Shown piece by piece: positions 53,601 through 60,726 of a DNA stretch of 64,000 nucleotides. Location of the stretch: NCBI RefSeq assembly GCF_002409645.1, contig NZ_DHNR01000031.1:255974-319973 (forward strand), given 5' to 3'. Made by a program: the position numbers and the translations under genes. The notes below the pieces were generated by a model. The model saw nothing but the letters and a program-made list of their open reading frames with translations, made no database searches and had not been told where the DNA came from. The first letter of the stretch is position 1. Each line of letters starts with the position of its first letter. Source of the stretch: Acetobacter sp. UBA5411 (lineage in GTDB: Bacteria; Pseudomonadota; Alphaproteobacteria; Acetobacterales; Acetobacteraceae).

Positions 53601-54131
53601 GTTAACGGCCGCCTTGATCTGGAGCGTGTCCTGGCAGGTCTCGATCAGGAAGGCATCGACGCCACCCTCGATCAGCCCGCGTCCCTGCTCGGCCAGACCG
53701 GCTTCCAGCGTGTCGTAATCGATGTTGCCGAGAGACGGCAGCTTGGTGCCGGGGCCGATGGAGCCGAGCACGTAACGATGACGCCCGTCATCGAACTGGT
53801 CAGCGGCCTCACGCGCCAGCGTTCCGGCAATACGGTTGATCTCGCGGGCGCGGTTCTGAAGATCGAACTCAGACAGCGTGATTGGCGACCCGCCGAAGCT
53901 GTTGGTCTCCACCATGTCCGCCCCGGCCTCGAAGTAGCCGCGATGGATCTCGCGCACCAGTTCCGGCCGCGACAGGTTCAGGATCTCGGTGCAGTTCTCC
54001 TGCCCCCAGTAGTCCCGCTCAGTCTCGAGATCGAGTGCCTGCACACGCGAACCCATGCCGCCGTCACACAGCAACACCTGTTCCTGCAGGGCTTCGAGCA
54101 GCGGGGGACGGGAAGAGCTTGAGGAGGTCAT
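50616..54131 (-). CDS. metH: Cobalamin-dependent methionine synthase
   Basis: 1171 residues with the full four-module layout. The homocysteine domain (about 1-320) has the Zn site Cys in GLNCATGPQEM and GGCCGTSTPHI. The methyltetrahydrofolate-binding domain follows (SIGERCNANGSKKW, INSINFEDGE). The B12 domain has KGDVHDIGKNLV near residue 735 (His ligates cobalt) and IGMSGLLVKST. The AdoMet reactivation domain ends the protein (YRGSRYSFGYPACPRL, SLSDGYQLHPEQSTSALV). It makes methionine in the cytoplasm and needs vitamin B12. A long structured leader precedes it (54132-54310). No metF or B12 gene is adjacent. Confidence 0.97.
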   Translation of the reverse strand: MTSSSSSRPPLLEALQEQVLLCDGGMGSRVQALDLETERDYWGQENCTEILNLSRPELVREIHRGYFEAGADMVETNSFGGSPITLSEFDLQNRAREINRIAGTLAREAADQFDDGRHRYVLGSIGPGTKLPSLGNIDYDTLEAGLAEQGRGLIEGGVDAFLIETCQDTLQIKAAVNGMKIARAEMGVNTPIFVQVTVETTGTLLVGPDIAAAATVVESLDVDLIGLNCATGPQEMAEHVRWLSENWPRLISVLPNAGLPELVNGQTHYPLSPEEMALWMERFIIEDGLNMIGGCCGTSTPHIAALDAMLRSRAPSGKHRPAPTKRNPTWVPSVASLYSQTPLRQENAYFSIGERCNANGSKKWRELQEAHDWDGCVAVGREQVAEGSNSLDVCTAFVGRDEKAEMDEVIRRFTSSVNAPLVIDSTETPVIESALKLHGGKPIINSINFEDGEVIAHDRMKLARKFGAAVVALTIDEVGMAKTAEDKLRIASRLVEFACDQYGLPQSDLLIDPLTFTIATGVEDDRKLGQWTLEGIRMIREKFPDIQIILGLSNISFGLNPAARAVLNSVFLDHAVKAGMTGAIVHVSKIRPLHLIPAEEVKVAEDLIFDRRGEDYDPLQKFLSLFEGRKAADVAKKAKAETAPERLKDRIVDGDRKGLEADLEEAMKEMPPIDIINNVLLDGMKVVGELFGSGKMQLPFVLQSAETMKAAVAWLEPHMERVEGQARGTIVLATVKGDVHDIGKNLVDIILTNNGYRVVNLGIKVPVADMIESARAEKADAIGMSGLLVKSTVIMRENLQEIDRQGIELPVILGGAALTRNYVEDDCAAAYGTHGRVAYARDAFDGLSLMDVVAQGKFDDYAAAIAKRREGKAKRATPRTPEAAEERGFGPVDVAAAQARRHRITKDEPVIKPPFWGPRVVEAETNAVLPFLNERSLYQFQWGFKKQGRTLEDFLSWARQELRPVLRRMLTLCEAEDILKPRAAYGYWKAAGQGNDLILFAEDGQTEVARFTMPRQPREDGECIADFVRDVDDAERDVIGLQVVTVGQKASDMAREWFEENRYQDYLYLHGLSVEVAEAMAEYTHKRIRAELGFSGEDDRDMDKLLSQGYRGSRYSFGYPACPRLEDQEPILKLLDAEKIGVSLSDGYQLHPEQSTSALVILNPRAKYFTV

Positions 54132-54310
54132 TTATGGACTACCGGATATTCGGAGGATGCAACCCGTATGAGACGGGAGAGGACGGCGGTTATTCCAGAG
54201 GGGGCCTGTCCTGTCCAGAGAAACGACCGTCTGGTGAGACAGGCCGGTTCCAGCCTGTGACAAAAATCGGACAGCGTATTGTCCTGTCCAAGCCGATGTT
54301 TGAGTGCGTT
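54132..54310 (-). promoter_or_regulatory. Structured leader of metH with a terminator-like hairpin
   Basis: On the minus strand, upstream of metH, GGACAG-loop-CTGTCC followed by GATTTTTG (54262-54286) looks like an intrinsic terminator. Closer to the start, GGCCTGT pairs with ACAGGCC around an inner CCAGA/TCTGG stem (54202-54245), and CCCGT-ACGGG lies further down. I do not see the conserved B12 box of a cobalamin riboswitch or an SAH-riboswitch core. Either an attenuator or the end of upstream transcription. Confidence 0.4.
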
Positions 54311-54382
54311 TGAAACGGACAGCGGAATACTTTACCTTAATCTGAGAGGCTATACTTTAATATCTTACAGAATGATCCGTCT

Positions 54383-54829
54383 TTGATTCCCCTGACCATC
54401 ATTAGTCCTGCCGAATCAGCATTGTGGACAGGAGATCGCCGTCGCACGGCTTTTCTTCTGAACACGACGGAAGAGAAAGTGTCCGAAGACGGATGGGGGC
54501 AGATTGAGCAGCTTGCTCCTGCAACCCCACCTTTTTCTGGGCTATCGGTCAAAAAAACAGCGTTTTCTCCTGTGACGGCTTCTGTCATGGTCAGTGGGGC
54601 CACAGCGGAAGAGACGCTGCGCCATGACAGTTCATGCCTCTGTTGCGTGGGGCGACCGGTGCTGGTTGACCGACTATTGTCCCTCATTCAGGAGCGTGCA
54701 CGAGGACATTGTACATTCTTTCGCCACATTGCTCTCGTTGTTTCTCCCGAACAGCAGCATGTTGTCGCCGAAGAACTGAAAGCCAGCCCGTTGCTGGCAA
54801 ACATGTTCAGTACTGAGGTAGAACGGTAA
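54383..54829 (+). CDS. Short unknown protein with a CobW-like CLCC segment
   Basis: 148 residues from TTG 54383 (no in-frame ATG and no clear ribosome-binding site, so the start is uncertain). No Walker A or signal peptide. The second half, SSCLCCVGRPVLVDRLLSLI then FRHIALVVSPEQQHVVAEEL, aligns by eye with the CxCC metal motif and following helix and strand of COG0523 GTPases. In the real GTPase at 16.7 kb the same place reads NGCICCTVRGDLIRILGSLM, then FDGIIVETTG. It may be a conserved truncated relative or a decayed gene. It lies between the metH leader and the secretion operon. Confidence 0.5.
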   Translation: MIPLTIISPAESALWTGDRRRTAFLLNTTEEKVSEDGWGQIEQLAPATPPFSGLSVKKTAFSPVTASVMVSGATAEETLRHDSSCLCCVGRPVLVDRLLSLIQERARGHCTFFRHIALVVSPEQQHVVAEELKASPLLANMFSTEVER

Positions 54830-54967
54830 CCAAAAATCATTCTTTCTTGCGGTAATACGGCCTCAATGACTTTGTGGAACAATGCGATTTAATTTCCGGA
54901 AGTAAAATTTCCGGGAGACAGGAAATCATCCGCACGGCATATCGAGGGCAGCGGTCACACGTTTTGT

Positions 54968-57268
54968 GTGGTAGAGGCCGTTCAGCGTTTCCTGCACAGT
55001 GAAACGCGGGCACGTTTTATAGAGGACGATCTGTGGCTTCAGTCGATAACGCGAACGGCACACCCAATCCCCAGACCGACGCCTTCCATTATCCGGTTGC
55101 AAGCCACCATCGCCGCAGCCCGCTTTCACGGTCTCGAACTGGATATGCGGGATTTTGCCGGTGAGCCGGGTGAAAGCAGCCCATCTCCGGCAACCCTCGT
55201 CCGTTGGCTGACCGATCAGGGCGCCGTGGCGAAGGGGATGAACATCAAGTGGCGATATCTCGTCAAGATGAGCAACTCCCCGCCGATCGTCCTGATGTTC
55301 CGTGACGGCTCTGCCGCCCTGATGGTGAATGCTGATGCCGCTCGCGGTATCGTCTGGCTGCGCGATCCGATGGCCGGGGAGGGCGTTGCGCCCGTGCCGG
55401 TCGACGAGATGCGGCTCAATCAGGTCTGGACGGGCGACATCCTTCTGATCAAGCGTCGGAAGGACCAGTCGGAAGCCGACGCGCCGATCAATGCGGCGTG
55501 GCTCGCCAAGATGGTGCTGCGCGAGAAGAAGTCGCTGCGTGATATCGCCATCGCCTCGATGACGCTCAGTATCCTGCAGATCTTCCCGCCGCTCATCGTC
55601 ATGCAGGTCATTGACCGCGTGGTGAACAACCGCTCCATGGCGACGCTGGTCTCGATCACCGCCATCGTGCTGGTTTTGTCCTTTTATGAAGTCCTGCTGT
55701 CCTACGGTCGGCGCGAACTGACCCTTGTTCTGACGACACGTATCGACACCCGGATCTCGCTACATCTGTTCAACCGTCTGCTGGCTTTGCCCCTCGAGTT
55801 CTTCGAGCGTGAGCAGGCCGGTAATGTCATCGGTCGTGTCATGGCCATCTACAAGGTCCGTGACTTCATGACCGGCCGTCTCATGTCGACCTTCCTCGAT
55901 ATGTTCACCTTGGTCGTTATCCTGCCGTTCCTGTTCTATCTGAGCTCGACACTGGCCTGGATGACGATCGCGGCTTCGGGCCTCATCGGCCTTCTGGTCG
56001 TTGTCTTCATGGGGCCTGTCGGTCGCCAGATCGGTAAGCTCATCAAGGCGGAAATGAAGCGTTCCGGTGTGATGTATGAAACCGTCGCCGGTATCCGGAC
56101 CATCAAGACGCTCGCCCTTGAGACGTCCCGTAAGGAAGAGTGGGATGAGTGCACGGCTGGCGTGGTGCAGGCCAAGCTGGATGTCGGACGAATGTCCAAC
56201 TGGCCGACCAGCCTCAGTATGCCGCTGGAAATGTTCATCAACCGTGGCGTGATCCTTGTCGGCGCTTACCTCGTGCTGACGGATGCCGCCTCCGTGGGTG
56301 CGGGTGCACTGGTCGCCTTCATGATGCTCGGTGGACGTGTCGCGTCCCCGCTGACGAATCTCGCCAAGCTGCTCGATGACCTGAATGAGGTGACTGCCTC
56401 ACTCGCGGAAGCGGGCACGGTGCTGAACCAGCCGACAGAGACCAAAGCCCTGACCACCGGTATGCGCCCGCGCATCAAGGGTGCCCTGTCCTTCATTGAT
56501 GTGAACTTCGTTTATCCGGGCTCCACGGCAAAGGCCCTGAACGATGTCAGCTTCGAGGTTCCGGCCGGAACGATGCTGGGGCTGGTGGGCCGTTCGGGAT
56601 CTGGTAAATCAACCATCACCCGACTGCTTCAGGGTGTGAGCCGGTCCTATACCGGTTACCTGAAGCTGGACGGCGTCGATCTGCGTGAAATCAATCTGAC
56701 CCATCTCCGTCGTTCGTTTGGTGTGGTGCTTCAGGACAACTTCCTGTTCCGCGGCACGATCCGTGACAACATCACGGCAGGTCGTCCCGGCCTCACCATT
56801 GATGACGTCGTGCGCGCCGCCCGCCTTGCTGGTGCAGAAGAGTTCATCGAGCGTATGCCTGCGGGATATGATACGTGGATCGAAGAAGGCTCGACCAACA
56901 TTTCCGGTGGTCAGCGTCAGCGTCTCGCTATTGCGCGTGCCGTGATCTGTGATCCGAAGCTGATGATTCTCGACGAGGCGACCTCGGCGCTCGATCCCGA
57001 GAGTGAGGCGTTGGTGAACGCCAATCTGGAGCGGATCGGCAAGGGGCGTACGATGGTGATCGTCTCGCACCGTCTGTCTTCGCTGGTGAACTGTGACATG
57101 ATTCTGGTCATGGATCGCGGTCGCGTGGTTGATGTTGCCCCCCATGAGATTCTTCTCGAGCGCTGCTCGATTTACCGGACGCTTTGGATGCAGCAGAACC
57201 GCCACACGGAAGGGCGGCCTGGTCCCAGTGCCGCCGCCGATGCTCCGCTGATCGCGGAAGGAGAGTGA
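54968..57268 (+). CDS. Type I secretion ABC transporter (RTX/HlyB type, inactive C39-like domain)
   Basis: 766 residues from GTG 54968 (no ATG near). Residues 30 to about 150 form a peptidase C39-like domain that lacks the catalytic Cys and His, as in RTX exporters, where it binds unfolded substrate. About 185-470 is a six-helix ABC membrane domain (SILQIFPPLIVMQVIDRVV). The ATPase has Walker A GLVGRSGSGKST near 539, signature NISGGQRQRLAIARA near 643 and Walker B LMILDEATSALDP near 664. It moves an unfolded protein from cytoplasm to outside with the HlyD protein, whose start is four bases downstream, and an outer-membrane TolC not present here. Confidence 0.95.
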   Translation: MVEAVQRFLHSETRARFIEDDLWLQSITRTAHPIPRPTPSIIRLQATIAAARFHGLELDMRDFAGEPGESSPSPATLVRWLTDQGAVAKGMNIKWRYLVKMSNSPPIVLMFRDGSAALMVNADAARGIVWLRDPMAGEGVAPVPVDEMRLNQVWTGDILLIKRRKDQSEADAPINAAWLAKMVLREKKSLRDIAIASMTLSILQIFPPLIVMQVIDRVVNNRSMATLVSITAIVLVLSFYEVLLSYGRRELTLVLTTRIDTRISLHLFNRLLALPLEFFEREQAGNVIGRVMAIYKVRDFMTGRLMSTFLDMFTLVVILPFLFYLSSTLAWMTIAASGLIGLLVVVFMGPVGRQIGKLIKAEMKRSGVMYETVAGIRTIKTLALETSRKEEWDECTAGVVQAKLDVGRMSNWPTSLSMPLEMFINRGVILVGAYLVLTDAASVGAGALVAFMMLGGRVASPLTNLAKLLDDLNEVTASLAEAGTVLNQPTETKALTTGMRPRIKGALSFIDVNFVYPGSTAKALNDVSFEVPAGTMLGLVGRSGSGKSTITRLLQGVSRSYTGYLKLDGVDLREINLTHLRRSFGVVLQDNFLFRGTIRDNITAGRPGLTIDDVVRAARLAGAEEFIERMPAGYDTWIEEGSTNISGGQRQRLAIARAVICDPKLMILDEATSALDPESEALVNANLERIGKGRTMVIVSHRLSSLVNCDMILVMDRGRVVDVAPHEILLERCSIYRTLWMQQNRHTEGRPGPSAAADAPLIAEGE

Positions 57269-57271
57269 CCG

Positions 57272-58726
57272 ATGACCCAACAGGACGTTGTGCCCGCTTC
57301 CGGTGATGAAGAGAAATCCCCGGACTTTCTTCCGGAAGCGACTGACCCATTTGCCCCGAATGATCTGCCGCCAGCGCTGCTTGAATTTCATTCGCCCAGT
57401 GCTGCGCTGGTCAACATGCCGCCCACGGCGACCGCTCAGTATATTACTTGGCTGATCGGCGGTCTTACGCTCGCCAGTGTGGTCGTCATGAGCGTCTTCC
57501 CGCTCAACCGCGTGGTGACGACGCCGGGCAAGATCGTTTCGACCCAGCAGACCCTTGTGGTCCAGCCGCTGGAAACATCGATTATCCGCAGCATCGACGT
57601 GCATGAGGGTGACTTCGTCCATAAAGGACAGGTGCTTTCCCATCTCGACCCGACCATCAGTGACGCCGATATCGAAAACATGCTGGCTTTGAGCCAGAGC
57701 TATTCCGCCGAAGTGGATCGTCTGAGTGCCGAAGCGGAGGGCCGTGATTATGTGCCTGATCCGAGCAACCCGGCGACAACGCAGGAGGCGGCGACCTTCC
57801 TGCGCCGTAAGGCCGAGTTCGACGCGAAGGTAAATAATTATCAGGAGCAGATTGCTTCGCAGACCAGTGACCTTCAGGGTTTTCTGGCCAACGCGGCTAT
57901 GTTCGGCGCCAAGGCCAAGGTCTCCCGCGATGTTCACACCATGCGTCTGCGTTTGCAGCAGGATCAGGTCGGCAGCCGTCTTTCCACATTGGGCGCGCAG
58001 AGTGACCTGATGGAGAATGAGCGGTCGCAGATTGGTGCGCAGCAGCAGGCCGCCAGCGCCCGCAGCAAGATTCGCGCGCTGGTTTCCGAGCGGCAGAATT
58101 ATATCGAGACGTGGAAAGCCCAGATCTATCACGATCTCAGTGATGGACAGCGCCATCTCTCCGAGGCGGAAAGCAATTATCGCAAGGCCAAGCTGCGCAA
58201 GAGCATGACGACGCTGGTGGCCGGTGAGGACTCCATCGTCCTGACAATCGCCAAACTGTCGATCGGGTCGGTCATTACCACCGGTAATGAGCTCATGACT
58301 CTGGTGCCGGTCGGCAGTGGTCTGGAAGTTGAAGCGCATCTTAACGGTTCGGAAGCGGGCTTCGTTCAGCTGGGCGACAAGGCTCTCCTGAAATTCGCGA
58401 CCTTCCCCTTCGCCCAGTATGGCGGGGCCGAAGCGACCGTGCGTGAAATCAGTGCGGACTCCTTCAGTGCGCAGGGCGGCGGCGGTGCTGGCGGCGGTGG
58501 CGGTGGATCAGCTTCACAGTCTTCCGACCCGAGTGCTGCACAGCAGGCCTACTATCGTGTGCGTCTGCGTGTGGATCGCTATACACTGCATGGTGTGCCG
58601 TCCTTCTTCCATCCGCATCCGGGTATGCCTGTGACAGCAGACATTCAGGTGGGCAAGCGCACCGTGATGCAGTTCCTGCTCAACAGCATTATGCCTCTGG
58701 TCACCGACGGCATGAGAGAGCCATAA
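57272..58726 (+). CDS. HlyD-family membrane fusion protein of type I secretion
   Basis: 484 residues. The cytoplasmic N-terminus (about 55 residues, acidic and Pro-rich) precedes one membrane helix (ITWLIGGLTLASVVVMSVF). Then come the lipoyl half motif LETSIIRSIDVHEGDFVHKGQVL, a long coiled coil (about 120-300) and the returning barrel (SVITTGNELMTLVPVGSGLEVEA). A glycine-rich insert (GGGGAGGGGGGSASQSSDPS, about residues 402-423) interrupts the C-terminal barrel, which is unusual. It bridges the ABC transporter and a TolC-like pore across the periplasm. Confidence 0.95.
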   Translation: MTQQDVVPASGDEEKSPDFLPEATDPFAPNDLPPALLEFHSPSAALVNMPPTATAQYITWLIGGLTLASVVVMSVFPLNRVVTTPGKIVSTQQTLVVQPLETSIIRSIDVHEGDFVHKGQVLSHLDPTISDADIENMLALSQSYSAEVDRLSAEAEGRDYVPDPSNPATTQEAATFLRRKAEFDAKVNNYQEQIASQTSDLQGFLANAAMFGAKAKVSRDVHTMRLRLQQDQVGSRLSTLGAQSDLMENERSQIGAQQQAASARSKIRALVSERQNYIETWKAQIYHDLSDGQRHLSEAESNYRKAKLRKSMTTLVAGEDSIVLTIAKLSIGSVITTGNELMTLVPVGSGLEVEAHLNGSEAGFVQLGDKALLKFATFPFAQYGGAEATVREISADSFSAQGGGGAGGGGGGSASQSSDPSAAQQAYYRVRLRVDRYTLHGVPSFFHPHPGMPVTADIQVGKRTVMQFLLNSIMPLVTDGMREP

Positions 58727-58887
58727 CGGAAACAGAGTTCTTATCGTCTAGCTCCGGTCGTCTCACCGCTCACGACCGGAGCCTGTCTATCCGGAGCGGC
58801 CTTATCTGACAGTCTGCGCAGGCTGTCACACATGATGATCATCCAGCGGTATTCTGCCGATCCAGCCATGCCCGGGGAGGACTGCTC

Positions 58888-60720
58888 TTGAGTCTGCTTT
58901 CACGCCTGTTTACCCGTCGCTCACCCGAGAAGCGGCTTCAGTACGGCCTCCAGCTTATTGAAGCCGAGGATTTCGCGGGGGGCTTTGCCGAAATCAGCGC
59001 CGCTGCCCAGACCGGCAGGCCGGAGGCGCAGTTCCGTCTCGCCCGTCTTTATCTCGACGGCATCGGTATTCCACGTGACCTGGTTGAGGGCGGCCGGTGG
59101 CTCCGCAGGGCGGCGGAAGCCGAGTGGATCGAGGCGCAGTTCGTGCTGGCGACGCTGTATCTGGTTGGTCTGCCGGAAGCCGTCGAAAGCGATTCCTTCA
59201 ATCTGACGGATGTCGCGCAGAATGTGACGGGTCAGCCCAACTTTCATCGGGCGGCGCATTGGTCAAAACTTGCGGCAGATGCCGAGAATCCGGATGCTCA
59301 GGCGCTCTACGGCTATGTGCTGAATGCGGGGCCGGAGGATCTGCGCAATCCTGAGGAATCCCTCGTCTGGTATGAGCGGGCGGCCAAGGGTGGCAGTCCG
59401 CAGGGGCACCTCGGACTGGGTCTGGCAGGGCTGCATTCCGCCCGGTCCGATGAGGAACTCGCCAAGGCGATCGAGCATCTCAAGATTGCGGCCGATGCCG
59501 ATGTCGGTTCGGCTCTTTATCTCATGGGTATCGCCTATGAGCGGGGGGCGGGCGCACCTCATGATCCGGTTGCAGCCACAGAGTGCTACGGCAAGGCAGC
59601 TGCCCATAATGTCCGGTCGGCGCAGGCCCGTTATGGACTGGCCCTTCTTGAAGGCCGCGGCATTGAAAAGAATCCCTCGAAAGGCGAGACGTGGCTGCGC
59701 AAGGCGGCTCTTGCCGGGGACACGGAAGCCTGCGCCCTGCTGGGTGACATCCATGCGCGAGGCGGTGATCTATCCCCCAATTATCTCGAAGCCGCGAACT
59801 GGTATCGCCGCGCTGCGGAAGGCGGTCATGCCGCTTCCGCCCGCGCACTCGGGATGCTGTATCTCACGGGCGCAGGTGTTACCCGTGATGAGGACGAGGC
59901 GGCGAAGTGGTTCCGCTATGCTTCTGAAAAGGGAGATACCGCCAGCTCCGCCGATCTGGGCAATCTGCTTCTGATGGGGGGCGGCACAGCCGAGGACAGG
60001 CTGGCGACCAAGGCCTTGTATGAAAAGGCTGCCCACTCGGGTGATCTGATCGCAGCTTTCAATTTCGGTGTCTGTCTCGCTGAGGGCGTTGGCACGGAAC
60101 GGGATGAGGAGCAGGCGGCGCACTGGATGCGCAAGGCGGCCGATGGCATCATCAATGCCCAGTACTGGTACGGCCGGATGCTGATCGACGGGCGTGGTGT
60201 GCCTGCCAATCCCGAAGAGGGACGCGAGTGGATTCGCAAGGCGGCTGTCGAAGGCATGGTGGACGCTGAACATCATTACGCGCAGCTTCTGGTCGCGGGA
60301 GAGGGTGGTCCTGCGGATCATGCAGAAGCGTTCGTCATGTTTGAACGTGCTGCGAAGCAGGGAAATGCCAACAGCATGTTTGCGCTGGGCGCCATGCTGG
60401 GCGGTGGGCATGATGTTCCTGAAGACCGGCAGCAGGCTCTTGAATGGTTCCGACAGGCAGCTGAACGCGGACATGTTGGGGCGCAGTTGATGATGGGCCG
60501 TTATCTGACGCGTGGTCTTGTCGGAGAGCCCGACATGGAAGAAGGGCTGATCTGGTATCGCAAGGCCGAGGCCGCCGGACTGGCGCAGGCCAGTGCGGAC
60601 ATGGCGCAGCTGAAATTCCCCTTGCGGGAGGCGAAACCGGAAGCGGACAGCAGCGCTGAAAAACCTGCCACTTCCACAGAGGAGGCCCAGTCCGCAGACT
60701 CTCACCCGGCCGTTGGTTAG
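58888..60720 (+). CDS. Sel1-like repeat (SLR/TPR) protein
   Basis: 610 residues from TTG 58888, which has GGGGAGG seven bases upstream. There are about 13-14 Sel1 repeats of 35-40 residues, each with A-x-x-G/W-Y-x-K/R-A-A and G-x-G-V/I pieces: ARLYLDGIGIPRDLVEGGRWL, LGMLYLTGAGVTRDEDEAAKWF, YGRMLIDGRGVPANPEEGREW. No signal peptide, so it is likely cytoplasmic or peripheral. SLR proteins are scaffolds, often for surface polysaccharide or secretion machinery (compare ExoR). It lies between the secretion pair and the large glycosyltransferase, all on one strand with short gaps. Confidence 0.92.
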   Translation: MSLLSRLFTRRSPEKRLQYGLQLIEAEDFAGGFAEISAAAQTGRPEAQFRLARLYLDGIGIPRDLVEGGRWLRRAAEAEWIEAQFVLATLYLVGLPEAVESDSFNLTDVAQNVTGQPNFHRAAHWSKLAADAENPDAQALYGYVLNAGPEDLRNPEESLVWYERAAKGGSPQGHLGLGLAGLHSARSDEELAKAIEHLKIAADADVGSALYLMGIAYERGAGAPHDPVAATECYGKAAAHNVRSAQARYGLALLEGRGIEKNPSKGETWLRKAALAGDTEACALLGDIHARGGDLSPNYLEAANWYRRAAEGGHAASARALGMLYLTGAGVTRDEDEAAKWFRYASEKGDTASSADLGNLLLMGGGTAEDRLATKALYEKAAHSGDLIAAFNFGVCLAEGVGTERDEEQAAHWMRKAADGIINAQYWYGRMLIDGRGVPANPEEGREWIRKAAVEGMVDAEHHYAQLLVAGEGGPADHAEAFVMFERAAKQGNANSMFALGAMLGGGHDVPEDRQQALEWFRQAAERGHVGAQLMMGRYLTRGLVGEPDMEEGLIWYRKAEAAGLAQASADMAQLKFPLREAKPEADSSAEKPATSTEEAQSADSHPAVG

Positions 60721-60726
60721 GGATCG

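Noticed and set aside
54202..54310. Cobalamin riboswitch before metH
   Set aside because: The conserved B12-box and core elements are not found; only generic stems are present.
56609..58339. 576-codon open frame on the minus strand opposite the ABC/HlyD genes
   Set aside because: It spans the junction of two real genes on the other strand and has antisense-type composition.
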